Shown: one piece after another, positions 15,358-23,043 of the stretch | Layout: each line of letters begins with the position of its first letter | Position numbering within the stretch: position 1 is the stretch's first letter | Assembly (NCBI GenBank): GCA_041477815.1 | Contig: JBGOUV010000035.1 | Location: 1 to 27,215 of the forward strand | From: JBGOUV01 sp041477815 | GTDB lineage: Bacteria > Acidobacteriota > Terriglobia > Bryobacterales > JACQDG01 | Length of the DNA stretch: 27,215 nucleotides | Direction of reading: 5' to 3' | Position numbers and translations under genes: made by a program | Notes under the pieces: generated by a model | What the model was told of the DNA's origin: nothing | Seen by the model: the letters and a program-made list of their open reading frames with translations, nothing else | Database searches by the model: none

Positions 15358-15740
15358 TGCTCGAAAGACTGATTGCTCCCGGCGCCCCCCAACCCCGCGG
15401 TCCTTACTCCCACGCCGTCCGGGCCGGCGACTTCATTTTCGTTTCCGGCCAGGGTCCCATCGACCCGGTCACCAACGAGCTCAAGCTCAGCGACGTGGCC
15501 GGCGAGACCCGCGCCACCCTCGAAAACATCCGCAACATCCTCAAAGCCGCCGGCGCCGACCTGGCCGACGTGGTCCGGTGCGGCGTGTTCCTCGCCGACA
15601 TCCGCGACTTCGCCGGCATGAACCAGGTCTACTCGCAGTTCTTCGGCGACATCCGCCCGGCCCGCACCACGGTGCAGGCCATCCTGCCCGCCCACGGCAG
15701 CAAGGTAGAGATCGACTGCGTGGCTTATAAGCCCTTGTAG
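15357..15740 (+). CDS. ridA: RidA/YjgF-family protein
   Basis: The 127-aa protein (MLERLIAPGAPQPRGPYSHAVRAGDFIFVSGQ) has the full family set: GPYSHAV, VSGQGPIDP, ENIRNILKAAGA, VVRCGVFLADI, FAGMNQVYSQFF, and the ARTTVQ plus CVAYKP C-terminus, including the Arg that binds the imine/carboxylate. RidA hydrolyses reactive 2-aminoacrylate-type imines produced by PLP enzymes such as serine/threonine dehydratases. That fits its coupling (TAATG) to a PLP-fold D-threonine aldolase/D-serine dehydratase-like gene, itself broken here. GGAAGAGG precedes the ATG. Its 3' end is repeated twice further downstream as fragments at 17357-17403 and 19300-19335. Confidence 0.92.
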   Translation: MLERLIAPGAPQPRGPYSHAVRAGDFIFVSGQGPIDPVTNELKLSDVAGETRATLENIRNILKAAGADLADVVRCGVFLADIRDFAGMNQVYSQFFGDIRPARTTVQAILPAHGSKVEIDCVAYKPL

Positions 15741-15741
15741 C

Positions 15742-15758
15742 ACAGGCCGGAGGCCTGT
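15742..15758. terminator. Short GC hairpin between convergent ridA and amidase genes
   Basis: ACAGGCC and GGCCTGT form a perfect 7-bp stem with a 3-nt loop immediately after the ridA stop and 7 bp before the amidase stop. There is no clear T-tract on either side, so it may be a bidirectional 3'-end stabiliser or a dispersed-repeat remnant rather than an intrinsic terminator. Confidence 0.45.
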
Positions 15759-15764
15759 CCCACA

Positions 15765-17273
15765 TCAATATCCGGGAGGCGGTGTGAATCCGCCGTTCTC
15801 CCTGGCGAGCAGACCCGCAAGGCGGATGGGGGTCGCGTCCTCCAGGTACGGTCCCAGGATCTGGATTCCAACCGGCAGTCCCTTAGCGGTCTTGCCCGCC
15901 GGCGCCACGGTCGCCGGGCAGCCCGTAAGAATCGCCAGGCTCATGTAACTGAGCAGTGCCGGAAGATAAGGCAATTGCCCCTCCGGTGTCGCCAGGGTGC
16001 GCCGGCTTTGTTCGCTGTGATCGTGCGGGAACGCCGGCACGGGTAGCGCGGGCAGCAGGAAGGCATCCACGTTTCGGAAGTACTTCTGCCAGAAGGCGCG
16101 AAACGCGAGCCGCTGGAAGTTGCGGCGCTGCCAGGATGCGAAATCCGCTAGCGATCCTGGCGCGAACGGGTGGTTCTTGACGGCGGCAAACTCCGCGCGC
16201 TGCCTCTCCTGCTCCTCGGGCGGAACGGTGCTGTAGGTGAAAGCCGCCAGCATAAACAGGTACGTGGAGAAGAATTCCCTAAAAGAGAATCCCGGCGGCC
16301 AGCCGAACTGCAGTTTCGCCCCGCCTTTCTCAAGCGCGCGGACCGCGGACTCCAACGCCGGCTTGACCTCCGAAGAAACCGCCATCACCGGATCGTCGAG
16401 AATGTAGCCGATGCGGAACCCGCGCAGCCGCTCCTGCCGCGGCGCCGGTAGCCGCCAGGAGTAGGCCACTGAATCGGGCGCTTCCGGCCCTCCGATCACG
16501 CGCAGCGCCGCTTCCAGGTCCTCCGCCGTGCGGGCCATCGGACCCGCCACCGCCAGCAGCGTCGTAAATCCCGGGTCCGCCTGCACGCCACCCGGAGCAT
16601 GCCCGCGAAGACTCACCAGGTCGAGCGTCGGCTTGTGACCGAAGATGCCGCAGCAGTGCGCGGGCGCGCGAATGCTGCCGCCGATATCGGAGCCGAGTCC
16701 CAGAAACCCGAGCCCGGCCGCCAATGCCGCCGCCGTACCGCCCGACGAGCCGCCGGGCGTGCGGGTCAGGTCCCAGGGGTTGTTCGTGGCGCCGTAGATC
16801 TCGTTGTAGCTCTGCCCGTCCATGAGGTCGAGCGGGACATTGGTCGCACCCAGGATCACCGCACCGGCCTCCAGCAGGCGCTCGACCACGGTCGAGTTGG
16901 CGGGGGCGCGCGAGTCCTTCAACGCGGGAACGCCCCAGGTGCAGGGCCGTCCGGCGATGCCGAAACTCTCCTTCACCACCACCGGCACGCCGGCCAACGG
17001 CCCGCGCTTCTCCTTGCGCGCGACGGCCTCATCGACGCGGCGCGCCCGGGCGAGCGCTTCCTCGCGCATCTGGTAGACGAAGGCGTTGAGCTGGGGCTGG
17101 AACTTGTCGATCCGCCCGAAGACGTGCCGGGTCAGCTCGACCGATGAGATCTTGCGGGCGCCGATGGCGGCCGCGGCGTCCACTGCGGACCCGAAGTTGG
17201 CGTCGAAGGTCGCGGCCGCGCCGCGTGCGGCCAGTGAAGCGGCAAATAGGGCAAGCGTGTCACGGCGAGTCAT
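15765..17273 (-). CDS. Amidase-signature family amidase, exported
   Basis: 502 residues from ATG 17273. The N-terminus MTRRDTLALFAASLAARGAAA looks like a twin-arginine signal. The amidase-signature triad is complete: K101 in VVVKESFG, cis-Ser at 176/177 in PGGSSGGT, and nucleophile S200 in GSDIGGSIRAPA. The family hydrolyses amide bonds of very varied substrates; GatA-type tRNA function is unlikely given export and the lack of gatB/gatC nearby. It is convergent with ridA and lies between the intact ridA 3' end and the first ridA-end fragment, suggesting it arrived as an insertion. A TACAAT box lies at 17286-17281, only 7 nt before the ATG, so the message may be nearly leaderless. Confidence 0.9.
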   Translation of the reverse strand: MTRRDTLALFAASLAARGAAATFDANFGSAVDAAAAIGARKISSVELTRHVFGRIDKFQPQLNAFVYQMREEALARARRVDEAVARKEKRGPLAGVPVVVKESFGIAGRPCTWGVPALKDSRAPANSTVVERLLEAGAVILGATNVPLDLMDGQSYNEIYGATNNPWDLTRTPGGSSGGTAAALAAGLGFLGLGSDIGGSIRAPAHCCGIFGHKPTLDLVSLRGHAPGGVQADPGFTTLLAVAGPMARTAEDLEAALRVIGGPEAPDSVAYSWRLPAPRQERLRGFRIGYILDDPVMAVSSEVKPALESAVRALEKGGAKLQFGWPPGFSFREFFSTYLFMLAAFTYSTVPPEEQERQRAEFAAVKNHPFAPGSLADFASWQRRNFQRLAFRAFWQKYFRNVDAFLLPALPVPAFPHDHSEQSRRTLATPEGQLPYLPALLSYMSLAILTGCPATVAPAGKTAKGLPVGIQILGPYLEDATPIRLAGLLARENGGFTPPPGY

Positions 17274-17356
17274 ACCTCGGATTGTAGCGAGTTTCCGACT
17301 CTTCTCGCTCCATCCACTCCAATTGTGAACGTTGGCATAGGTCTACTCCGCCCGCT

Positions 17357-17403
17357 CTGCCCGCCCACGGCAGCAAAGTAGAGATCGACTGCGTGGCTTA
17401 CAA
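17357..17403 (+). pseudogene. ridA 3'-end fragment (copy B)
   Basis: This 47-bp stretch matches 15684-15730 of ridA with two substitutions (45/47) and would encode ALPAHGSKVEIDCVAY before it diverges at VAY-NAR. Upstream, AGGTCTACTC and CGCCCG match further ridA 3' blocks in the right order with the intervening sequence deleted. It has the same orientation as ridA and lies between the amidase start and the end of the unknown 621-aa gene. It is a direct repeat of the real ridA end. Confidence 0.85.
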
Positions 17404-17435
17404 CGCTCGTCTTTTCGTTAGGCCGAGTCCCATAC

Positions 17436-19301
17436 TCATACACAGATGTCCTGAACTAGCCCCGCGATGGCTGTCAGAGATGTGCTGAGCGTGTCGTAAA
17501 CCTTGTCCAATGCCTTGCCCCACCCATTGCGGCATTCAGTCTCGTCGATCGCAAATACATCAAGGGCCTTGCGAACTTGCTCTTGCGTTGAAATCGAAGA
17601 GGTGTGAGCTTCGGCGTTCCGCAGGCTGTTTAGAGCAAAGAGCGGCTGAAATTCGTTCAGCGTCGTAGAGCTGTCCCATTGCGAAAAGATCTGCTCGAAG
17701 TCGGAGACGAGATGAAGCCCGTTGTGCTCTGCGATTCTCGCCAGTTGGCAGAGCGTTGCCAGAAGCTTGAGGGATCTGAAATCCTTGAGGTGCTCCTTTT
17801 TCATACCGAGGTGAGTCAGGAGTTGGCGAAGAGATGCAGGCTGGATGTTTTCAACGAGCTTGAACAACTCTTTGGATCGGCCGACAAAGTCCGCGTGGGG
17901 CAAGGTCATGGGAGCGATGTGCCCCAACGGTCGCAGTGGGGGAAGCGTCCACCAGCCCTGATAGCTCACATCCGCGGTTGTGAACCCGCCGATCTCTTCC
18001 TGTGTTGCGGCGAGTCCGACGCGGTCCGAAAGATCTTCAAGGGTTGCCGTCAGGTGCAGGAATGCGTAGACAACTTCCTTCGCCCGGACTCCAATGTGAC
18101 GGGCACCGTGGAGTTCACGGTCCTTGTTCGCCACCTCCTTAGATACGGCGAACCTGTTGTAGCGTTTGATCACGTCGACCGGGGTACCCTCGTATAGCCT
18201 TCGGAGCTCGATCGCAAGATGATTGCGGCCGTGACGATGACCGTCTGAAACGGACCACCACCCGTTGTAGCTGATGAGGCCGGATTCTGGGCTGACGTCA
18301 AACTCGTCGCGGTGTTCGTACTCCGCCAGTACCTCGTCTCGAACGTAGGCAAAGTCCATGGCACTTGCGAAGACGCGGATATCCCGTCCCGTAACCGGCC
18401 CCGGCCGGTCTGGCCAGGTCAACACGGGTTCCTGCTCGTCCGAGATCGGCCGGCCTTCCGGCGCGAGCATTAGGGAACAGCCCCACACCCGCGAGAGCTG
18501 GTTCCCGAAGCGGGAATCGATTCGGCGCAGCGTCAGCTTGCGTCCGGGCAGATCGAAGCTTGCTATTTCTTCGCTTTCGAGCAGACCCTCGACGTCTCGA
18601 TCGCTCGACGAATATCGTTCTTCGAAGTACGTCGCGACCGCGATGCAGCCCTTCAGACTCAGGTAGTCTTCCAGGTAGTCCTTTCTGATAATGATCCGGG
18701 CAGTTGTGAAGACGGGCATGGAGTAGTGGGAAAGTGGAGTTACCCGTAGGACATCGTAGACGGGCCTACTCGGGTCATCCCAGGAAATGCCGTTTTCTTT
18801 CAGGATCCGCGGGACCAGCCCGTAGCACATCAGCAGCCCGTTGTCGGGCATCAGGACAACCTTGGTGTGGTGGAGCCAGGAATTGACGATCGTTTCGTAC
18901 TTCTCGGAGGAACCAGTTGGTCCGTCGATCCAGAAGGACCCATCGTAGCCTCCTTCTGGGTCAACGCACGGCCCTGGCCCCCAACACCGGATTTCAGTTC
19001 CGATGCCGCCGGAAGCTGCCAGCACGTGATCGATCCGATCCTTCGGCACGAGCGCCGTGAAAAGGCACCGGTAGCCCGCAAAGTCATTAACCGGTTCGCT
19101 TGAGATCTCTGCAATCGTAACGTGCTCGTCGTCGGCAGTCATGTATGGGCGCGCCCGGTGACCCAGTGATGCTGGCCAGAACGTGTCGTGTGGTCGGATC
19201 GCCATTTCGCTTACGTACTTGAACCCACCGATCTCCTCATTGCTTGAATGCCCCGGTCGGCCCAAATCTTTCGCGTCGCCGGCCAGGCGAGTTGACACCA
19301 T
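17436..19301 (-). CDS. Unknown 621-aa protein with C-terminal HEPN-like RNAEAH motif
   Basis: The longest form starts at ATG 19301, which lies inside the ridA-end fragment C; ATG 19205 (MAIRPHDTFWPAS, residue 33) may be the true start. The N-terminal two thirds are mixed beta/alpha with many Trp/Tyr. There is no signal peptide or membrane span. SYNGWW (344-349) and SYQGWW (446-451) repeat about 102 residues apart, and EEIGGF occurs at 22-27 and 435-440, so a domain may be duplicated. The last ~180 residues are helical and contain LRNAEAH (R561-H566), the R-N-x3-H pattern of HEPN RNase domains. GC is visibly lower (48-57% in two sampled lines) than neighbours near 68%, suggesting transfer. No family was recognised; an RNase or defence role is only a hypothesis. 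Confidence 0.75.
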   Translation of the reverse strand: MVSTRLAGDAKDLGRPGHSSNEEIGGFKYVSEMAIRPHDTFWPASLGHRARPYMTADDEHVTIAEISSEPVNDFAGYRCLFTALVPKDRIDHVLAASGGIGTEIRCWGPGPCVDPEGGYDGSFWIDGPTGSSEKYETIVNSWLHHTKVVLMPDNGLLMCYGLVPRILKENGISWDDPSRPVYDVLRVTPLSHYSMPVFTTARIIIRKDYLEDYLSLKGCIAVATYFEERYSSSDRDVEGLLESEEIASFDLPGRKLTLRRIDSRFGNQLSRVWGCSLMLAPEGRPISDEQEPVLTWPDRPGPVTGRDIRVFASAMDFAYVRDEVLAEYEHRDEFDVSPESGLISYNGWWSVSDGHRHGRNHLAIELRRLYEGTPVDVIKRYNRFAVSKEVANKDRELHGARHIGVRAKEVVYAFLHLTATLEDLSDRVGLAATQEEIGGFTTADVSYQGWWTLPPLRPLGHIAPMTLPHADFVGRSKELFKLVENIQPASLRQLLTHLGMKKEHLKDFRSLKLLATLCQLARIAEHNGLHLVSDFEQIFSQWDSSTTLNEFQPLFALNSLRNAEAHTSSISTQEQVRKALDVFAIDETECRNGWGKALDKVYDTLSTSLTAIAGLVQDICV

Positions 19302-19335
19302 TCTGCCTAACTGCGTCGCCTATAAGCCGCTGTAG
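19300..19335 (+). pseudogene. ridA 3'-end fragment (copy C, diverged)
   Basis: Read in frame from 19300 this gives I-L-P-N-C-V-A-Y-K-P-L-stop, against ILPAHGSKVEIDCVAYKPL-stop at the real ridA end, so ten residues (AHGSKVEID plus one exchange) are missing inside. Codon choices differ from the intact gene (GTC GCC TAT AAG CCG CTG), pointing to an older copy or a different ridA paralogue. CAGGCC follows the stop here as it does after intact ridA. It directly precedes the stop of the DUF2283 gene. Confidence 0.7.
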
Positions 19336-19536
19336 TCAGGCCGTCATCTCAAAATCCATCCGCCGGGCTTCGGTGACGCGCCTGGAGGCGTCCAGGACCT
19401 CCAGAGACACCAGGTTTCCTTCGACGTCATAGTCCAGGATGACCCCAGGCTTGTCTTCGTCGCTCTCCGCCACTTCGACGCCTTCGCGAAGCAGAACGGT
19501 GAGGGTGTCGGTCGCCGAGTCATAGGTAACTTTCAT
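19336..19536 (-). CDS. DUF2283 protein, antitoxin-like partner
   Basis: 66 residues (MKVTYDSATDTLTVLLREGVEVAES...GVILDYDVEGNLVSLEVLDAS), a full-length DUF2283 domain with its MxVxYDxxxDTLxV start and GxxLDYDxxGxLVxxEVLDAS core. Such proteins commonly lie directly downstream of DUF4258 proteins, as here. The start overlaps the DUF4258 stop by 4 bp (ATGA), so the two are translationally coupled. An antitoxin-like role is inferred from size and pairing; no DNA-binding motif is visible. Confidence 0.85.
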   Translation of the reverse strand: MKVTYDSATDTLTVLLREGVEVAESDEDKPGVILDYDVEGNLVSLEVLDASRRVTEARRMDFEMTA

Positions 19537-19817
19537 GCGGGCCCCTTCCAGTACTTTAGCACCTTGCTGGTTCGATACGCCGTTACCACCTCGGCCGGGC
19601 GCCGATCGATGTCTACGACGACTCTCACCAAATAAGCCTTCGGTGGCTCACCCAGCAGAACGCGAGATTGCAGAACATCCCGGCCTGGCCTTACTTCGAG
19701 GCGCTGCTCAGGAGCGGCCAGCACCTGATGCACCAACTCTTGGCTGAGCTTGCGTCGCTCTAACTCCAGCCCCGCATGGAGCGTGATGACATAATCCGAA
19801 ATAGGTTGGAGCGGCAC
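19533..19817 (-). CDS. DUF4258 protein, possible RelE-like toxin
   Basis: 94 residues. The DUF4258 pattern is clear: a His-containing first helix (VITLHAGLELERRKLS), VHQVLAAPEQRLEVRPG, a middle strand pair (DVLQSRV, AYLVRVVVDIDRRPAEVVTAYRTSK) and the KYW end. The family has a small alpha/beta fold compared to RelE/BrnT-type toxins, and genes for it often pair with DUF2283. The stop overlaps the DUF2283 start. Order is toxin-like first, partner second, the reverse of classical relBE. Function is inferred from family and context only. Confidence 0.85.
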   Translation of the reverse strand: MPLQPISDYVITLHAGLELERRKLSQELVHQVLAAPEQRLEVRPGRDVLQSRVLLGEPPKAYLVRVVVDIDRRPAEVVTAYRTSKVLKYWKGPA

Positions 19818-19836
19818 GCCCGCTGACCTTTGCCCG

Positions 19837-20895
19837 CTACCTCGGAAACCCCGCCGCGTCCAGCCCCGGAATGATCCGCAGCGCGTTCTTATAGTAGATC
19901 TTCTTCAACACCTCGTCCGGCAGCCCCAACCCGTACATCTTCCAGAACGCGTGCCGCTTGCGGTAGTAGTCGAAGTACTCGTCCCGCGTCTCGAACACAC
20001 GAAAGTAGTACGGATACTCATCCACCGCGTAGATGTCCTTTCCGAACAGCACGCGGTCCTGGTATTTCACCAGGAAGTCATGGCCGGTGAACGGCTGCCG
20101 TCCCAGCTCGGCCAGCACGGCGCCGCACTCGGTATTAACATTGGGCAGCCGGTCGAACATCTGGCCCAGCGCCGCCAGGTTGTTCCCCATCCACGCCAGG
20201 TGGGCCGCGATGAACGTGGTCCGGGGGTGCCGGGCGAACAACCGCTGCTGCTCGGCCATCAGGGCTTCCCAGGTGGGATACCGGTCCGGCGGACGCGCCC
20301 GTCGCGGAAACTGCTTCAACTCCAGCCATCGCTCGTTGAACTTGTCGATCGGCTGGAAGTGGGTCCACGGCTCCCCGGTATGGATCATCACCGGAATCTT
20401 CAGCCGCCCGCACGTCTCCCAGATGGCGTCCAGCGCCGGATCGTCCACCGGCACGCGCCGCCCGTCGGCGTACTTGAGATCCATCCCAAACTCTTTGTAG
20501 ATCTTCAGCCCGGACGCCCCGTTCTGGACGTCCTGCTCGAGCTGCGCCGCGGCCCGCTTCGCAAAGTCCGGCTCGTTAGTCTTCTTGAAATCGATGTTGG
20601 CGAACACCACGAACCGCTTCGCATCCCGTCCCCGAAACCTGGCCAGGTTCTGTTTCATCGCCTCGCCGCTGCCGCCGTCGAGCACCACCATTTCGCGCAT
20701 GTTGATCGAGTCCATCTCCGCCAGCAGCTTGTCCACAGGCGTCCGCCGCGGGTGCCCGTGCATGTCGATGAACGGAAACTTCGCCCGCGCCACCGGATGC
20801 TGCCCCACCACCAAGGTGGACTTCGGCTCATACTCCTCGACGCTCAGCGTCTGCGCCGCCACAACCAGCGGAAAAAATACCACCACCACGCGCAT
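19837..20895 (-). CDS. Secreted amidohydrolase (amidohydrolase_2 family)
   Basis: 352 residues from ATG 20895. This start was chosen because it gives a clean signal peptide (MRVVVVFFPLVVAAQTLS); the longer frame to 21138 adds 81 low-complexity residues that overlap the divergent gene. The TIM-barrel metal site is visible as DMHGHPR (H-x-H), VMIHTGEPW, FIAAHLAWMG and a late Asp in LFGKDIYA. The family hydrolyses or decarboxylates ring and acid substrates with one metal ion. Proteins with this export signal and C-terminal YFDYYRKRHAFWKMYGLGLP are typical of Acidobacteria and Planctomycetes. Substrate unknown. Confidence 0.85.
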   Translation of the reverse strand: MRVVVVFFPLVVAAQTLSVEEYEPKSTLVVGQHPVARAKFPFIDMHGHPRRTPVDKLLAEMDSINMREMVVLDGGSGEAMKQNLARFRGRDAKRFVVFANIDFKKTNEPDFAKRAAAQLEQDVQNGASGLKIYKEFGMDLKYADGRRVPVDDPALDAIWETCGRLKIPVMIHTGEPWTHFQPIDKFNERWLELKQFPRRARPPDRYPTWEALMAEQQRLFARHPRTTFIAAHLAWMGNNLAALGQMFDRLPNVNTECGAVLAELGRQPFTGHDFLVKYQDRVLFGKDIYAVDEYPYYFRVFETRDEYFDYYRKRHAFWKMYGLGLPDEVLKKIYYKNALRIIPGLDAAGFPR

Positions 20896-20911
20896 ACGCT
20901 GACAGGTTACC

Positions 20912-21778
20912 ATGTCTGGCATGCGCTCCCTGCTCTGCCTGCTGCTCGCCCTGCCGCTCGCCGCCGGCGACTCCCCCCAGACCCTCCGCGCCTGGCGCGG
21001 CTCGACTCCCAAACTCGACGGCGTCCTCTCCCCCGGCGAGTGGAACGACGCCACCACTTTCTCCGGCGTCCGCGACTGGACCCCGCAATTCTCCCCCGTC
21101 ACCTCCGACGCCGACCTGGCCCTGCGCGGCTGGGTCAAGCACGACGGCCGCCGCCTCTACTTGGCCTTCGATATCACCGACGACGTCCTCTACGCCATCG
21201 ACATCCCGCGCTGGCTCCCCGACGAGAACCCCCTGGCCCACGAGCTGTCCCAGAAGGGCTTCCCCTGGTTCGGCGACGAGATGGAGATCCTCCTCAACGC
21301 CTCCAACGAATGGACCGGCAACGAAGGCGCTCGCGGCAACGGAACCTCCTGGCAGATGGTCGCCAACCTCACCAAGTCCCGCCTCGGCGGCGTCGGTGTG
21401 GGCGGCCTGCTCGAAGGCGAGCCCCGCCGCGTCCAATCCGCCTGGGATACCTATCAGAAGTGGATTCTGGACCGCTCGCAGGAAGCCGCCATCCAACCCA
21501 AACCCGGCGGCAAGGGCTATATCCTCGAGTGGGCCATCAACTTCAATCCTTGCCTCGAAGTCGCTCCCGGCCGTTTCTACGACCCCTCCCTCGGCGAGCG
21601 CCCCATGGGTCTCAACATCGCCCTGGGCGACCTGGACGAAAAGGAAAAAGGCGCCGGCAACGGCTTCCATTTCTACCACGAGCAGTGGCTCGCCGGCCGT
21701 AAGAACACCCGGGCGCAGATGCGAGAATGGGGTACCCTCTGGCTAATGCCCGGCCCCAAGAGCGCCGCTCACAAGTAA
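20912..21778 (+). CDS. Secreted CBM9-like carbohydrate-binding domain protein
   Basis: 288 residues from ATG 20912 (an ATG at 20921 is possible). The signal peptide is MRSLLCLLLALPLAAGD. The mature part starts LDGVLSPGEWNDATTF, the strand-helix start typical of family 9-like sugar-binding/DOMON-type sandwiches, followed by LYLAFDITDDVLY and GDEMEILLNASNEW, with the D-E-E/N pattern of a sugar or metal site. C-terminal YILEWAINFNPC and MGLNIALGDLDE complete the fold. It is probably a single-domain secreted or periplasmic binder. It is divergent from the amidohydrolase, with 16 bp between starts, and its 3' end overlaps the convergent CCA-enzyme gene by 10 bp. Confidence 0.8.
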   Translation: MSGMRSLLCLLLALPLAAGDSPQTLRAWRGSTPKLDGVLSPGEWNDATTFSGVRDWTPQFSPVTSDADLALRGWVKHDGRRLYLAFDITDDVLYAIDIPRWLPDENPLAHELSQKGFPWFGDEMEILLNASNEWTGNEGARGNGTSWQMVANLTKSRLGGVGVGGLLEGEPRRVQSAWDTYQKWILDRSQEAAIQPKPGGKGYILEWAINFNPCLEVAPGRFYDPSLGERPMGLNIALGDLDEKEKGAGNGFHFYHEQWLAGRKNTRAQMREWGTLWLMPGPKSAAHK

Positions 21779-23040
21779 GACGCCAGTACCTTGGCCGCCT
21801 CTTCCTTGCTGGTAATCTTCCCGTCCAGCCGCGCCGCCACGTACGCCTCCCGCACCTTCTCGAATTTCGGCGACCCCCGCTTTACCCCCAGCTCCTCGAT
21901 CTCCTCGTCCCGTACCTTGCTCACCGCCGGCCGCAGCTCCCGGAAGTAGCTCCGGAGCCGTTGCCGTACCTCCTGCACCCGCGAATAGGCGATCAGAAAC
22001 AGCGCCACCGCGGGGTCCTCGGCTGTAACCGCCTCGTAGAGCCGCGAATTCTGGACCATCTGCTTGCCGGTCAGAGTCTTTTGGAGCGTCCTGGCCTGTG
22101 TTTCGAGCTCCGTCCAAGGCTTAGCTTCGGCCGCCTTCAGTCCTAGCCTCGTTCTCAGGCCGGTCCGCTCTGCCGTGCTCAACTTCTTGGCCAGCGCCCA
22201 CAGGAACGGACCAAAGCAGTCCACGCGCAGGCCGGAACTCTCCACCAGGCGCCGCGTTTTCTCCAGGTGGGCCAGGATCGGGAGGTCGAGCTTCTTTCCC
22301 AGGTGCGGCTCGAACACCTCCAGCAGCCCCGCCGACTCCAGCCCTTTTACGGCCTCCACCATCTCCGGCTCGTCCGCCAGTTGCTGCAACTCCCGCAATC
22401 GGCTCCGCGGCTGGATCTGCTCCAGCACCCCCGCCTCCCGGGCATTCCCGAACTGATTCCGCGTCCTCTCTTCGACGCTGTACTTCAATCGCGCCTGCAG
22501 CCGGATCAGCCGCAGCAGCCGCGACGGATCCTCGTAGAAGGCGTAGTTGGAGAGCGTCCGCAACTCCTTGTGCTCCATGTCGGCCAAGCCGTTGGTTGGA
22601 TCCAGCAGCAATCCTCGCGAGGCCTGGTTCAGGGACAACCCGATGGCGTTCACCGAAAAATCCCGCCGCCGCAGATCATCCTGGATAGTTGCCGCTTCGA
22701 TTTCCGGCTTCCCCCCGGTCTTCGGGTACGTCTCCCTGCGGCACATGCCGATCTCAAGCGTGGCCCCACCGCCAAAAACCAACTCCACCGTCTGCCGCTG
22801 CTCGTCGGTGGACTGCACCGTAAACAGCCCCCGATCCAATTGCCGGACCAGCTTCAGAGCGGACCCTTCCACGGAAAAGTCCAGATCCCGGATCGGGAAG
22901 CCCCCCAGCAAATCTCGTACCGTTCCCCCCGACAGGAAAACGGGCATATGGGCCCGGGCGGCCGCTTGGTGGACTTGAACCAGCGCCTGCAACTGGTCGG
23001 GACTCAGTCGGCTCTCCAGCAGAAACATGTAGTCGCTCAT
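21769..23040 (-). CDS. cca: tRNA nucleotidyltransferase / poly(A) polymerase family (CCA-adding type)
   Basis: 423 residues from ATG 23040. The class II nucleotidyltransferase motifs are complete: LSGGTVRDLLGG (38-47), metal-binding D52/D54 in IRDLDFSVEG, RRRDFSVNAIG, and EDPSRLLRLIRLQARLKYSVEE. The enzyme adds CCA, or only A or CC in organisms with split enzymes, to tRNA 3' ends; poly(A) polymerase activity is the main alternative. The C-terminal ~200 residues are helical as usual. The gene starts 3 bp after the xerD stop, so the two form an operon. Confidence 0.88.
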   Translation of the reverse strand: MSDYMFLLESRLSPDQLQALVQVHQAAARAHMPVFLSGGTVRDLLGGFPIRDLDFSVEGSALKLVRQLDRGLFTVQSTDEQRQTVELVFGGGATLEIGMCRRETYPKTGGKPEIEAATIQDDLRRRDFSVNAIGLSLNQASRGLLLDPTNGLADMEHKELRTLSNYAFYEDPSRLLRLIRLQARLKYSVEERTRNQFGNAREAGVLEQIQPRSRLRELQQLADEPEMVEAVKGLESAGLLEVFEPHLGKKLDLPILAHLEKTRRLVESSGLRVDCFGPFLWALAKKLSTAERTGLRTRLGLKAAEAKPWTELETQARTLQKTLTGKQMVQNSRLYEAVTAEDPAVALFLIAYSRVQEVRQRLRSYFRELRPAVSKVRDEEIEELGVKRGSPKFEKVREAYVAARLDGKITSKEEAAKVLASYL

Positions 23041-23043
23041 AGC

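Noticed and set aside
20896..21138. N-terminal extension of the amidohydrolase
   Set aside because: 81 low-complexity residues overlapping the divergent gene; ATG 20895 starts a clean signal peptide.
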